A stretch of DNA of 64,000 bases from Adiantum capillus-veneris. Taxonomy: Eukaryota; Streptophyta; Polypodiopsida; Polypodiales; Pteridaceae. Every line of letters starts with the position of its first letter. The stretch's first letter is position 1. Under the pieces are notes generated by a model. It was not told the DNA's origin, ran no database searches, and worked only from the letters and a program-made list of their open reading frames with translations. The stretch spans positions 23,321,013-23,385,012 of the forward strand of contig CM043968.1 in assembly GCA_014529385.2 (NCBI GenBank). The letters are read 5' to 3'. This document shows, one piece after another, positions 35,661 to 45,295 of this stretch. The position numbers and the translations under genes were made by a program.

Positions 35661-35899
35661 GGATTCAAGATAACCTACCTTGAAAAAATTATTCTAGATG
35701 ACTTATGGGATCTACGATAAAGCTACTTTGGTTATCAAATGTCTAAATTGGATAAATATTTGATTTTAAAATCTAAAAGTCTTGAAGAGTGTAAGTAAAA
35801 TGTTATGTGTCAATTAAGTTTTATACGCTTCAAAGCATTATTACATTCAATGTGTCATTATAAAATCTAACTAGTTATTTGTGTTTTCTTTGATTTCAG

Positions 35900-38523
35900 A
35901 GAAAAAATGGTTCAAAAACAAAAATCTGTGACGGTTCTTGTTAATGATGACTTTGCAAATGATGATAAGAGAAAATGGTACTTAGACGTTTATGGAGTTG
36001 CAAGGTGCACAATTTCATAAAGTGCATGTGTTTGTGGCTAGTGACAAAGATGAGAATAGATTTGATGATCTAGTGTAGGTAGTCTCTGCAAGTCTTTCAA
36101 CAGTTGAAGGACATCTTGACACTGAGTGCATTAACATTGGGATACCTGGAAATATTGAGTACCAACTATTGCAAATTCCTATGTCGTTGAAAAAATGGTC
36201 AAAGACAAGGAAGAGACAATGTTTTCATGAGGTTGGGATGTTAATGAAGATTTATTTGATATCACTGCAGATAAGCTACAAGATGAAATTAATATTGTTT
36301 TAAAAGGCAAGCAAGTGAAGAATAAGAAATCAAATAAGAAACCACAACCAGAAAGGCAAGGGGTGTTACAATAGCTGGTGTTGCAGATGTAGATAAGGCC
36401 AGTTTGAGATCAAAGGACACAAGCAATCAACCCTTATTAAGGTTTGTGGAGCCTGATCGCTTAGAAAATGAGGTCCAAAAAGCAAAGAAGAGTGCTACAG
36501 GAGGCATGGAAAAGTATTCGGCATACTTCCCTTTCAAGTTTGAGGAGTACGAGATTCCCGTCACTAATTGTTTTCTTGCTCTTGATCATTATAATTGTCG
36601 TTAGCTAAAGCCTGATCAAGTACAAAATTGTATGCTCTTCTTTGGAGCAAGTGCAAATCGGCCTTCATCATGTGCTTATCTAATTCCTGTAAAGAATTGT
36701 AGCCAAAATTTTGGAGTTCCAATGACACGTACTAAGGTAGAAGAAAAAAGACTTGTTGAATACAAGTTTTGGATCATTGATGGACAACACTCAATTTATG
36801 GAGCCAAAATGTTAAGATTTCAAGAAATGAAAAAGGATGGTGACTCCCAGGATCTAATACAAGTTTATGAGAAAAGAAAGGCCCGGATTGTTGTAGATCC
36901 ATCCCCACAAGTTGCAACAGCCATATCAGCCATAGTAAATGAGGGGGCCAAGGTGCTACATATTAAGCAACCTTACAGTGACATTCTCAAGCATCTTCGC
37001 AGTCAGTGGATATTTTAAAAATGCCCATCACGTCCAAACATTGGAGAAAAGGAAGGTGCATAATCTCGCACACCTTGGGATGTAAGTTTTCTTTTTCTTC
37101 CTCCCTATGGTTATATAATGAGAAAGCAATTGAAATTCTTATATTTAATTTGTTTTGGTTTTGCTGGTGCATCAACAAGCTCATATGGTCACTTACTCTG
37201 ATCCTATTTATGATCGATGGTTGAAGATCATAAAGAAATTAGAGAGAGAGAGAGAATAAGAAGCCATCGGCCACAGTTTTTAGATATTTGTGTGGTCTAG
37301 ACGAAGATGAAGTAGAAAGATTCAAATAGAAATAAAGTCTAGAATGGTTGTTTTGTCTAAGGGTGCAAAGGACATACCAAGTGTAATGGACATGACTGAA
37401 CATATCAAGCAACTGAAACAAGATCAAAATTATTCAAGATGAGTTTCTTGAGAAATTCAATGTGCTCAATGAGAAGAATCCATGTGAAAATTGGGAGGAG
37501 CTTTCTACCACATACAACATTAATGATGTTGTTTAGTCCCATTTCTTGACACTCTGTGATACTTGGCTGACATCACAACTACAATGTGGTACAAAGAAGA
37601 TTGATTTTCCAAAAGAGGCAAGAAAGTATATCCAATGGATGATCAACATTGTGAAAAACAAAGATGATTCTATTATAGACCTTCCATGGTCTATATATGT
37701 TGTCAGTCTTCAAATGGAGGGAAAATCTTACTTAGAGTGCCATCTAAACAATCCATATCCCTGTAGGATTGTGTATCTTGGACAACACACGTGATTTGGA
37801 GAGAAATCTATAATGGTCAAGTGAAAGATTCAAAGATCTCATAGATGGAATTATGGCTATTGCAAGTGGGTCAACAGAGCCACAATGTGTGATCCTTTCT
37901 TTTTTGAATAATAAAGACTAGGTGCAGTTAGAGTCTGCTTTACAAAGTATGACAAACATGGTCAAAATACAATTTGTTGGGGCATTGCACAATGTGAAGC
38001 ATTTGGAATTTACTGGTGCTATAGAATTCTTCACCAAACTTGTGTTCTTGAGCAAGGGAGATGCCTTTGAGGGACTTATTAGTTCTTCAAATCCAGGGAC
38101 ACAATCCATAATACTAGATGCAGGACACCTTGATCTAGATTTTGGAAGTGTGAGTCAATTGTCAGATGTTAAGTTTCTACAACTCAAGAAGGAGTTGATA
38201 ATCAAGCAATGCATTCAAAAGTATTGCAAATAAGTTTTCAAGCTTATTGACATGTTCAATGATGGCTACATAACAGACTTGGGACTCAGGTAGAAAAGGG
38301 AAGTGTTATGCCGGACAATACTGACGACCAAAGAAAGCTTAAAACAAGACTTTTGAGCTTTGCAAATCAGCACGACGATGTAAAAAAAAGTGCAAAACTT
38401 CAAAGTGATCAATTAGATAAGCCCATTGATGACCATGGAGTATCAAAGACGGTAGGAGCATCAACAACTGAGACACCCATATCAGTTACAGACTTTTTGA
38501 ACCTTGAAGCAAGTATAAGCTAA
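35900..38523 (+). pseudogene. Large gene with DGQHR-like motif, degenerate
   Basis: A splice-acceptor-like TTGATTTCAG ends at 35899 and an ATG follows at 35907 (MVQKQKSVTVLVNDDFANDD). Coding continues in changing frames: VHVFVASDKDENRF (about 36025), INIGIPGNIEYQLLQIP, DITADKLQDEIN, then the ORF 36404-37018 with YSAYFPFKFEEYEIPVTN, GASANRPSSCAYLIPV and EYKFWIIDGQHSIYGAKML at about 36762-36815. A donor-like GTAAGT follows at 37081. Later pieces include WMINIVKNKDDSII (37630), LQSMTNMVKIQFVG (37940) and a Lys/Asp-rich C-terminus ending at 38523. The DGQH motif recalls the DGQHR/ParB-like fold known from bacterial DNA-modification proteins; the rest is unrecognised. Repeated stops and shifts make it a pseudogene. 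Array repeats end about 240 bases before it. Confidence 0.5.
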
Positions 38524-38919
38524 GCTTCTATACCCACTTGTCATGTAATTAAGCTTTTTATTTTTGAAATAAGTTTGATATCTTTTTTCAAACATGTAAT
38601 GATAGTTTCATCATGTATATTGTCAAGTATATTAATCATTGATTTAAGATCTTTGACTTTATTTTTGCTCAAAAGTATCATGCAGTGAACCTTTTCTTAA
38701 TAGTATAAAACTATAGGAAAGATAAATCATTACTTATTACATCAATAATTTAAAGTAACATATCTACTAAAAAAATCTCAATGTAAATTGGCATACAAAA
38801 AAATTGATTCTTTACTATGTTGAATTGATACTTCATGACATATAAAACTTAACTAAAACATATAGTCTATAACGTTTGACATTTTTAAACAAAAATATGT
38901 TAAACATTTTTTTATGCAG
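38524..38919 (+). other. Spacer between the two plus-strand genes
   Basis: Very AT-rich, no coding seen. Its right end, CATTTTTTTATGCAG, is a good splice acceptor for the SET exon, so it may be an intron or an intergenic stretch with a 5' UTR. Confidence 0.45.
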
Positions 38920-39465
38920 ACTCAAAAATGACAAGAGATATTAAAAGACAATTTCTTTCACATTATGTATGTCATGATGATCCTCTTGGTATGCAAACTT
39001 TTCCCATTCCAAAGAATAAAGTTTTTGAGATAAGTGGTGTTATCTTTGAAGTACGAGCTTCAAATATACAAGGAGCTGGTTATGGGTTTTTTGTACATAC
39101 ACACCTTCAAAAGGGAATGACTATTTGGTCATAAGTATTTCCATGATACTTGGAAGAAGTTGTGCAAGATATCTCCAAGGGCAGCTAGGTAATCACTTCT
39201 AGAGTATCCAAATGTCAATTGTGTGGACAATGAGAAATATATTGTTGGTGACATAGAAGATGGAAATTTAGTAGGATATATAAATAGTACTCATGGTCTA
39301 AGTATGAACCCAAATGTATGTTATACTTTTGATCCCAATTTTTCACCTTCGCATAAAGACACCACAACACAAATTAGCTTGGATAAATGTGTCTATGTTT
39401 GTGTTGAAACCCTACGCCACATAGAAAGTGGTGAAGAGCTTCTTGCCGAATATGAATTTACATGA
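38920..39465 (+). pseudogene. SET-domain protein fragment
   Basis: The ATG at 38928 follows an acceptor at 38919. The first part reads FEVRASNIQGAGYGFFVHTH and LQKGMTIW, matching the SET-N G-x-G-x-F turn and the following strand. After a stop at 39132 and unreadable coding to about 39215, the second part (39223-39465) has YIVGDIEDGNLVGYINSTHG, NPNVCY, and VETLRHIESGEELLAEYEF, matching the pseudoknot NxxH..PN motif and the C-terminal GEEL..(D/E)Y of SET methyltransferases. The family transfers methyl groups from S-adenosylmethionine to lysine. Here the NHSC motif is altered and the middle is broken, so activity is unlikely. Normal genomic SET proteins carry pre-SET or other domains; none is seen. 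Confidence 0.65.
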
Positions 39466-39829
39466 CATCACTCAAATCTCATGATAAATTCCCTTATATA
39501 AAAGTTATTGATAATCTATTTGAAATCGACTCATTACTGAGTATGTATCATGATAAACGCCGTGAGTTGTGATGTAATTACCATGTTATGCCATGAATAC
39601 TTGATTTCATACAGAAATCTGTTCCTAGAGTGATATCCATTGAATTTCACAAGATTTTTTGAGCTAGTATAATAATGCTCTATTTCAAAGTTCATGTATC
39701 ATGTTAAACATAATCCATACAAGAATTTGTATCTTATTGTACATACTTTATCATAGCATAAACTTATGCATTAGCAATTTATGCAATAGTTCATTTTGAA
39801 TGCGTTTTTTATTTTGTACCATTAAGAAT
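39466..39829. other. No gene seen
   Basis: AT-rich 3' flank of the SET fragment, without conserved coding or array units. Confidence 0.55.
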
Positions 39830-40399
39830 ATCCCAATAGTGGATTTTGGATGTACCAAACCCATGTAAAACTTGTTTAGAATAGCTAAACGTTAAGTAAA
39901 GGTTGCACTTTTCCATCCATACCTTGCTTAAAGTGTCTTGATGGTGGATTGGAAACTTCCTTGCTCCTCTTAAGAACTTTTTTAGATTGGAAAAATGGTG
40001 GATCTAGGATGCGCCCATATTTACACAATGTTCTTTGAATGGAAAATTACTAGTTTATTGAGTGCACCAAACAACCAACCTTTCACAACTTGTTTGGAAT
40101 GTTTGGTTTAAGATGCTACCACCTTCTAAGACTTGTGTAGAATGGCCAAATGGTAGTTCTAAGTTTCACTCATTTGTCTTTTGGTTACTTAGAAGTGCCA
40201 AGTTATGGGTATAAATTTCACCTCCCTCTCTAATAGCTATTTAGAATGGACAAGTAGTGAACCTCATATGTACATTTCCTTAAAAAACGTGTTTCAAATC
40301 GTGAATTCATGGTATATGAAGCATCTTGCCTTCCAAAACTTGTTAAGAATGGCCAACTAGTGGATCTAGGATGCACAAAAGCTTTTAGAATAGATTATT
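39830..40399. repeat. Decayed array units
   Basis: Repeats of TTAGAATGGCC...GTGGATCTAGGATGCAC type, recognisable as the 31.4-35.7 kb family but with most cores mutated (TAGTGGAT, TGGTGGATTG, GTAGTTCT). Confidence 0.75.
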
Positions 40400-40553
40400 T
40401 GGAATGGATTTCTCCACTAGTATGGATACATTTCCTTGCCCTATCTTTATACCACAATGAGTGGAATCTTCACTAGTTCTACACACACAACCAACACAAA
40501 CAATTCCATTGTCAAGTACCATGTGCACTTTTTTCCTAGATTCAAAGTCCATC
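40400..40553 (-). pseudogene. Second copy of a DUF7869-like gene exon
   Basis: The minus strand reads an acceptor-like TTCATTTTTAG then GATGGACTTTG and codes KVHMVLDNG, CVGCVCRT, KIGQGNVSILVE. The exon at about 26942-27078 has the same acceptor position and codes KVHLVLDNE, IGCMCRT, KIGQ, stop, NVSILVE. The stop in that copy (TGA) is GGA here. About 140 bases are alike; then similarity ends. It is an isolated exon between two arrays. Confidence 0.75.
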
Positions 40554-40559
40554 CTAAAA

Positions 40560-42120
40560 ATGAAAGAAGATACAGTGGACTATAACTTAGACAAGTGATG
40601 ACGATTGACACCAAATAATCCATGATACTTTAGGTTGAACAAGTGGTGGAGATTGAGACTAAATAACCCATGATACTTGTGGTTGGGCATATAATGAAGC
40701 TTGAGAGCAATGAATCATTGGCACTAGGAATGATATATTGAAGATAAGATAGAAGTTTGTGGCCATGCAATGTGCCTATCTTTATTTTTATGCTTCAATG
40801 GAGCCTATCTTGGACAAGTGGTGAAACTAGTGACTCTCTACACTTGAATGGGACATAGCTTGGACAAGTGGATCTCTATGCTTCAATAGAGCATAGATAT
40901 AGTAAGTGATGGATCTTATGGTTCCCTATGCTTGAATGGAGCATAGAGTGGACAATTGGTGGACCTTATGGCTCTCTATGCTTCAATAGACCATAGATTG
41001 AACAAGTGGTGGACCTTGTGGATCTCTATGGTCAACTGTAGCTTAGCTTGGATAAGTGGTGGACCTTGTGGTTGTATATGCTTCAATAGAGCATAGTTTA
41101 GACAAGTGGTAAACCTTATGGTCCTCTATGATTGAATGGAGCATAGCTTGGACACATGGTGGAACTTATGGCTCTATATGTTTCAATAGAGCCTAGATCG
41201 GTGGATGTTGTGTCTCTCTATGATTGAATAGAGTAGAGCTTGGACGAGTGGTGGAACTCATGAATCTCTATGATTGAGTAAATCATAGATTGGACAAGTG
41301 GCGGTGACTATATGGTCTCTATGCTTGAATGGATCATAGCTTGAAAAAATGGTAGACCTTATGCTTGAATGATCCTCTATGATCGAATGGAACATAGCTT
41401 GGACAAGTGGTAGAAATTATGATTCTCTATGCTTCGATAGAGCCTAGATTTATTGGTGGAAATTGTGGCTCTCTATGCTAGAATGACACTTTTCTTGGAC
41501 ACGTGGTGGACCTTGTGGTTACCTATGGTGGAATGGAGCATAGCTTGAACAAGTGTTGGATTTGATGGCTCTCTATGCTTCAATAGAATATAAATTGGAC
41601 AAGTGGTGGTTCTTATGGTCCTCTATGCTTTAATGGAGCATAGCCTAGACAAGTGGTGGACCTTATGGATCTCTGTCTTTCAATAGATAGAGATTGGACA
41701 CGTGGTGAACCTTGTATCTTTATATGCTTGAATGGGTTAGTTCCTTGGACAAGTGGTGGATCTTATGGCTCTATACCCTTCAATAAAGCATAGACTAGAC
41801 AAGTGATGGACCTTGGGTTTTTCTATGCTTGAATCAATCTTAGCTTGGACAAGTGTGGGTCTTGTGGCTCTCTATGCTTGAATGGAGCATAGATTATGAA
41901 AGTGCTGGACCTCATGGCTCTCTATGCTTGAATAGAGGATATAGTGGGACCTTATGATCCTCTATGCTTTAAAGGAACATATCTTGGACAAGTGGTGAAC
42001 CTTATGGCTCTCTATGTTTCAATAGGGCATATATTATACAAGTGGTGGATCTTATGGTCCTCTATAACTCAATAGATCTTGGCTTGGACAAGTGAAATGG
42101 AAAGTAGTGAATCTAGGATG
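40560..42120. repeat. Tandem array, unit about 60-75 bp, with AAGTGGTGGA core
   Basis: Units read GCATAGCTTGGACAAGTGG then TGGACCTTATGG and CTCTATGCTTGAATGGA. The flanks of the core differ from those in the 27 kb and 31-35 kb arrays, but GGACAAGTGGTGGA itself is kept. Confidence 0.9.
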
Positions 42121-42639
42121 CATTTTTTCTCTTACACCACCATGTTTAGAATGGTCTTGTGATGGATCTTGGATGCACCAAACCTTCCTTAATTTGTTTC
42201 AAAAGAGCAAGTACTAAATACAAGATGCACTTTTCCTTCTCACACCTCTTTTTAGAATGGAAAAGTGGTAGATCTAAAATGCAACAAAGCTTCTATAAGT
42301 TGTTTTAAAATGGTCACTTATTATGGATCAAGGATGTGATGAAATAACTGGTGAAAAATGTTTGTGGTGGATTTAGAATACACTCACTCTGACAGAAGCC
42401 ATTAAGGTTGGCCAAGTGGTGGACCTTGGATGGATGGACACTTCAACAACTATGATTGAATCTTTGATTGAGCTAGTATCTACTCTTCCATGATTTCTAG
42501 ATTGACCAAGTGGTGGATCTAAGATGAGTACTAGTCGTCCACAACTTGTTTTGATTCAATATATAGGATGCACACCACCATTCAAAACTTCATTAGAACA
42601 ACTTTAATTTTATTTAGGATGCACCCTTCATTGCACAAA
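42121..42639. repeat. Decayed array units
   Basis: Scattered GTGGATCT-TGGATGCAC units as in 39.8-40.4 kb, with two exact cores near 42408 and 42506, then loss of the pattern at the pseudogene. Confidence 0.65.
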
Positions 42640-43858
42640 CTATATGATTTCTGCCTCCTTTTTGGCAATCGTAGCTGCATTTTTTGTTGGAGAGGCTTTT
42701 AGTTTCTCCACCTCCTCTCTAAGGCTCTCCACCTTTGCAAGGATGGGTGCACAAGCTGAGGAGGTACCTTCGTTACACAACCATAAGTCCCACTTTGCAG
42801 CCAAGACTGTCTTTGCAGACTTCACCTTCTCTTCTGCCTTCACTGCCTGCTGCTCAAGGTCATCGAACACATTATCCACCCATGCTATGTAGAGGGGCTG
42901 AGAGGCTGTCTACATCTGTTGTAGAGGGAGGTTGGACGCCGCAGGACCATCCACAACATTCTCTAGCAATCCTTCAAATGTGTGGGCTTCCTTTATGCCA
43001 TAATCGGACATGAACTTCTGTATTTTTTTATTAAACCCGCTTTTTGGCTCTTGACATTCTCTAATACTTGATCCCCGACCAAAGCCCATGCAATCTTATG
43101 GGATGTCAAGATCTGCTTTGGTAGCATCACAGTATTCATATTCAAACCCTCTTGCAAACCTCGTCACGAGCTCACCATTGGAGGGGGCAGCCTGGTAGAC
43201 CTTCTGATATAGAAGCCTGCATGCATCGTAAAGGTGGTCATGCACCTGGTGGAGGAAGATCTTAGTCTTCTTCTTCTTTGGAACCTTGAACATTATTGAC
43301 CACTATTCAGGAGGTAGGTCCTTGTATATTAAATCCTTGGGCACCTTGCCCTCCATGCTCAGTCCATATTCCTCATGCAATTGCAATGCTGAATAGAAAA
43401 ACTGGAAAGTATCGGATACTCCATCGATGCTGCAAGCAAAGCCATGGAGAACAATGATTTGCAACCAATGCTAAAAATTAGGATTTTTTGCCATGCAATT
43501 CCATAAGTGCAGAGACATGACCAAAACACAATTAGAACTCACCTTTCCCATCACATTTTTCCGTCGACAACATGCATTTGGAGAGGGAAGTTTTGGCGGT
43601 CGTGTTTGTTGCTGGGGTCTGTAGCGTCGTGTTTGTTGCTGGGGTTTGCAACGTCGTGTTGGTTGCAGGGGATTGCTATATCGTGGCTGTTGAAGATGTC
43701 TGCTGTGTCACATGTGCTGCGAGGGTCTACTGTGTGGTGGTTGTTGCGGGGGTCTGCTGTGCTGTGGTGCTTGTTGCAGGGGCCGTGTGCTTTATCACCT
43801 CTGTGCTCTGAGTTGGGTTTTTGCGCTTCTTGGAGGGAGTGTTCTTCTTGGGAGTCAT
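42640..43858 (-). pseudogene. Unrecognised protein gene with one intron, broken by stops
   Basis: Exon 1 starts at the ATG at 43858 (MTPKKNTPSKKRKNPTQS), a Lys/Pro-rich, nuclear-signal-like start, followed by a Thr-rich repeat in which NTTLQTPAT occurs twice in tandem (about 43597-43660). An intron runs from GTGAGT (about 43543) to CTTGCAG (about 43437). Exon 2 reads VSDTFQFFYSALQLHEEYG, FKVPKKKKTKIFLHQVHDHL, FARGFEYEYCDATKADLD, then a coiled coil (DLEQQAVKAEEKVKSAKTVL and VESLREEVEKLKAS), ending at 42640. In-frame stops interrupt exon 1 twice and exon 2 three times; most are TAG where Gln or Trp codons would fit. I do not recognise the family. It may be a host gene or a gene carried by an element. 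Confidence 0.55.
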
Positions 43859-44252
43859 CTTTGCAGAGGGTGCTGCTGCAACCTTTATGATTCCATGCTG
43901 GGCGCAATGGGGACAGAGCTTCACCAAAAATATGGCAGAGTGCGACGGGTGAAATGGGGGGTAGAGCACGATGGCTACAACATGCAATGGGGGGATCACG
44001 AGCTATGGGAGAAGAGCGAGCACACAGGTACAGGCGGGCATTCAAGTGACAAGCTAGTTGCATGAGAGGAAAGGAGAAAGAGGACAAGGAGTATCTAGGC
44101 CATGATGACTATGAGTTAAAAAAAAGGGGACCCACTCCACACCATAATGGCTCGCATGCATCTATATTATAGGTACATGAACTATATTGCATGCAAATTT
44201 AGAATTTCCCTCTCCCTCTTTTTCCAAATTTGAAAAACGTTGAATTTCCCTC
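43859..44252. other. 5' flank of the pseudogene; no gene supported
   Basis: The pseudogene frame stays open upstream to 43999 on the minus strand, so the start could be earlier. No other coding is supported. Confidence 0.4.
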
Positions 44253-44321
44253 CACCTAGGTGCTATTGGTGGTACCACCAAAAGGTGAAAAAAGTGGTAC
44301 CACCTAAACATGCTTTCACCC
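44253..44321. repeat. Cluster of perfect palindromes
   Basis: CACCTAGGTG is followed by TTGGTGGTACCACCAA, a 16-base perfect palindrome, then a second GTGGTACCAC (44294-44304). Directly after comes AACATGCTTTCACCC (44307-44321), identical to the end of the MITE at 44390-44675, so this may be the remnant of another copy. Confidence 0.85.
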
Positions 44322-44389
44322 TCTTGTATTGTACCAAGTCTCTCTTTATGGGGGATTTATAATACAAAAGCCTTTTGGAGGGCGGACGG

Positions 44390-44675
44390 GTGAAAGCATG
44401 TTAACCTGTCGCGCTTTTTGTGCTAGTTAGCAGTTTCAAGTTAGCACATCTTCAAAAAGTTGGGCGTCCAGTAAATTTTTTACAAATAATATCAAAATTT
44501 GTCAAAGGTTGTACATTTGGATTCCTTGTTTCAAGTGCTTTCTATTGATATATCATATGTCATAGATCTTGGAGATGTAGCTCAAGTTATTGTACTAGTT
44601 AGCATATGTCAAAATTGTGCTAGTTAGCATTGTCCTGGACATGAAAAAGCATGACAGGTTAACATGCTTTCACCC
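44390..44675. mobile_element. MITE, 286 bp, with 23-bp perfect inverted ends
   Basis: The left end GGGTGAAAGCATGTTAACCT and its next three bases are repeated inverted at the right end, perfect over 23 bases, with further partial pairing. The flanking four bases are GGAC on both sides (44386-44389 and 44676-44679), a probable target duplication. Inside are several TAGTTAGCA(T/C) elements. No ORF. The four-base duplication does not point clearly to a transposase superfamily. Confidence 0.8.
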
Positions 44676-44758
44676 GGACCGGCTCCACATAAATCCGGTC
44701 CTCAAGTGTTGTCAATTTCTCTAACCCTACAAGTATTGTTCATGCCAAGCTAATTAGG

Positions 44759-44888
44759 TGTAATGTTCATTTTTCTACCTTTGATCAATTACTCTTCTTA
44801 TGCTCTTTAAGAATTCTCTTAAAGGAAATGATCACTATTATAATTTTAATTTCCTCTACAGTCAATGTTATAGCCATATTCCATTACA
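44759..44888 (+). repeat. Gypsy 5' LTR (130 bp)
   Basis: Starts TGTAATGTTCAT, ends ATATTCCATTACA. A long stretch (CTACCTTTGATCAATTACTC and onward) is shared with the 3' LTR. Confidence 0.88.
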
Positions 44889-44889
44889 T

Positions 44890-44901
44890 TGGTATTAGAG
44901 C
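44890..44901 (+). other. Primer binding site of the gypsy element
   Basis: TGGTATTAGAGC, one base after the LTR; one transition away from the initiator-Met site TGGTATCAGAGC. Confidence 0.85.
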
Positions 44902-45295
44902 TATTGGTTTCTCTTTTCTTGCTTAAGGAGAGAGGTTCTTAAGTTGTCCATGAAAGGTTGGACTTGTTCATTGCAAGAGGTTAAGTGGGATAGGGATCTA
45001 TTATCTTGGTTGAAAAGGACTTAGTTTGAGGTACACTGTTGGGAACTATAGACTTAATAATGGAGTCTTTCGGAGATTTCCTTTGGCTTAACCATTATTG
45101 AGCTACTAGCAAGCTCAACACGAACCATAATCAACTGAGCAATGTTAGACCCTCTCCACTAATCTTTGCAATCAATAGTCTATAAACCATGGGTGTGGTT
45201 GCTTGAGGGCTAATTTTCAAAGGTAAAGAAGAGGAGAAACTAAGGTTTTTGAGGGTACCAAAGCACAAGGTATCATATACATAAGTTTATTTAGC
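44902..45295 (+). other. Leader of the gypsy element
   Basis: No coding. It lies between the primer site and the gag start at 45296. Confidence 0.6.

Noticed and set aside
43507-44065. Plus-strand ORFs of 79-127 residues
   Set aside because: They are antisense shadows of the Thr-rich exon of the minus-strand pseudogene.
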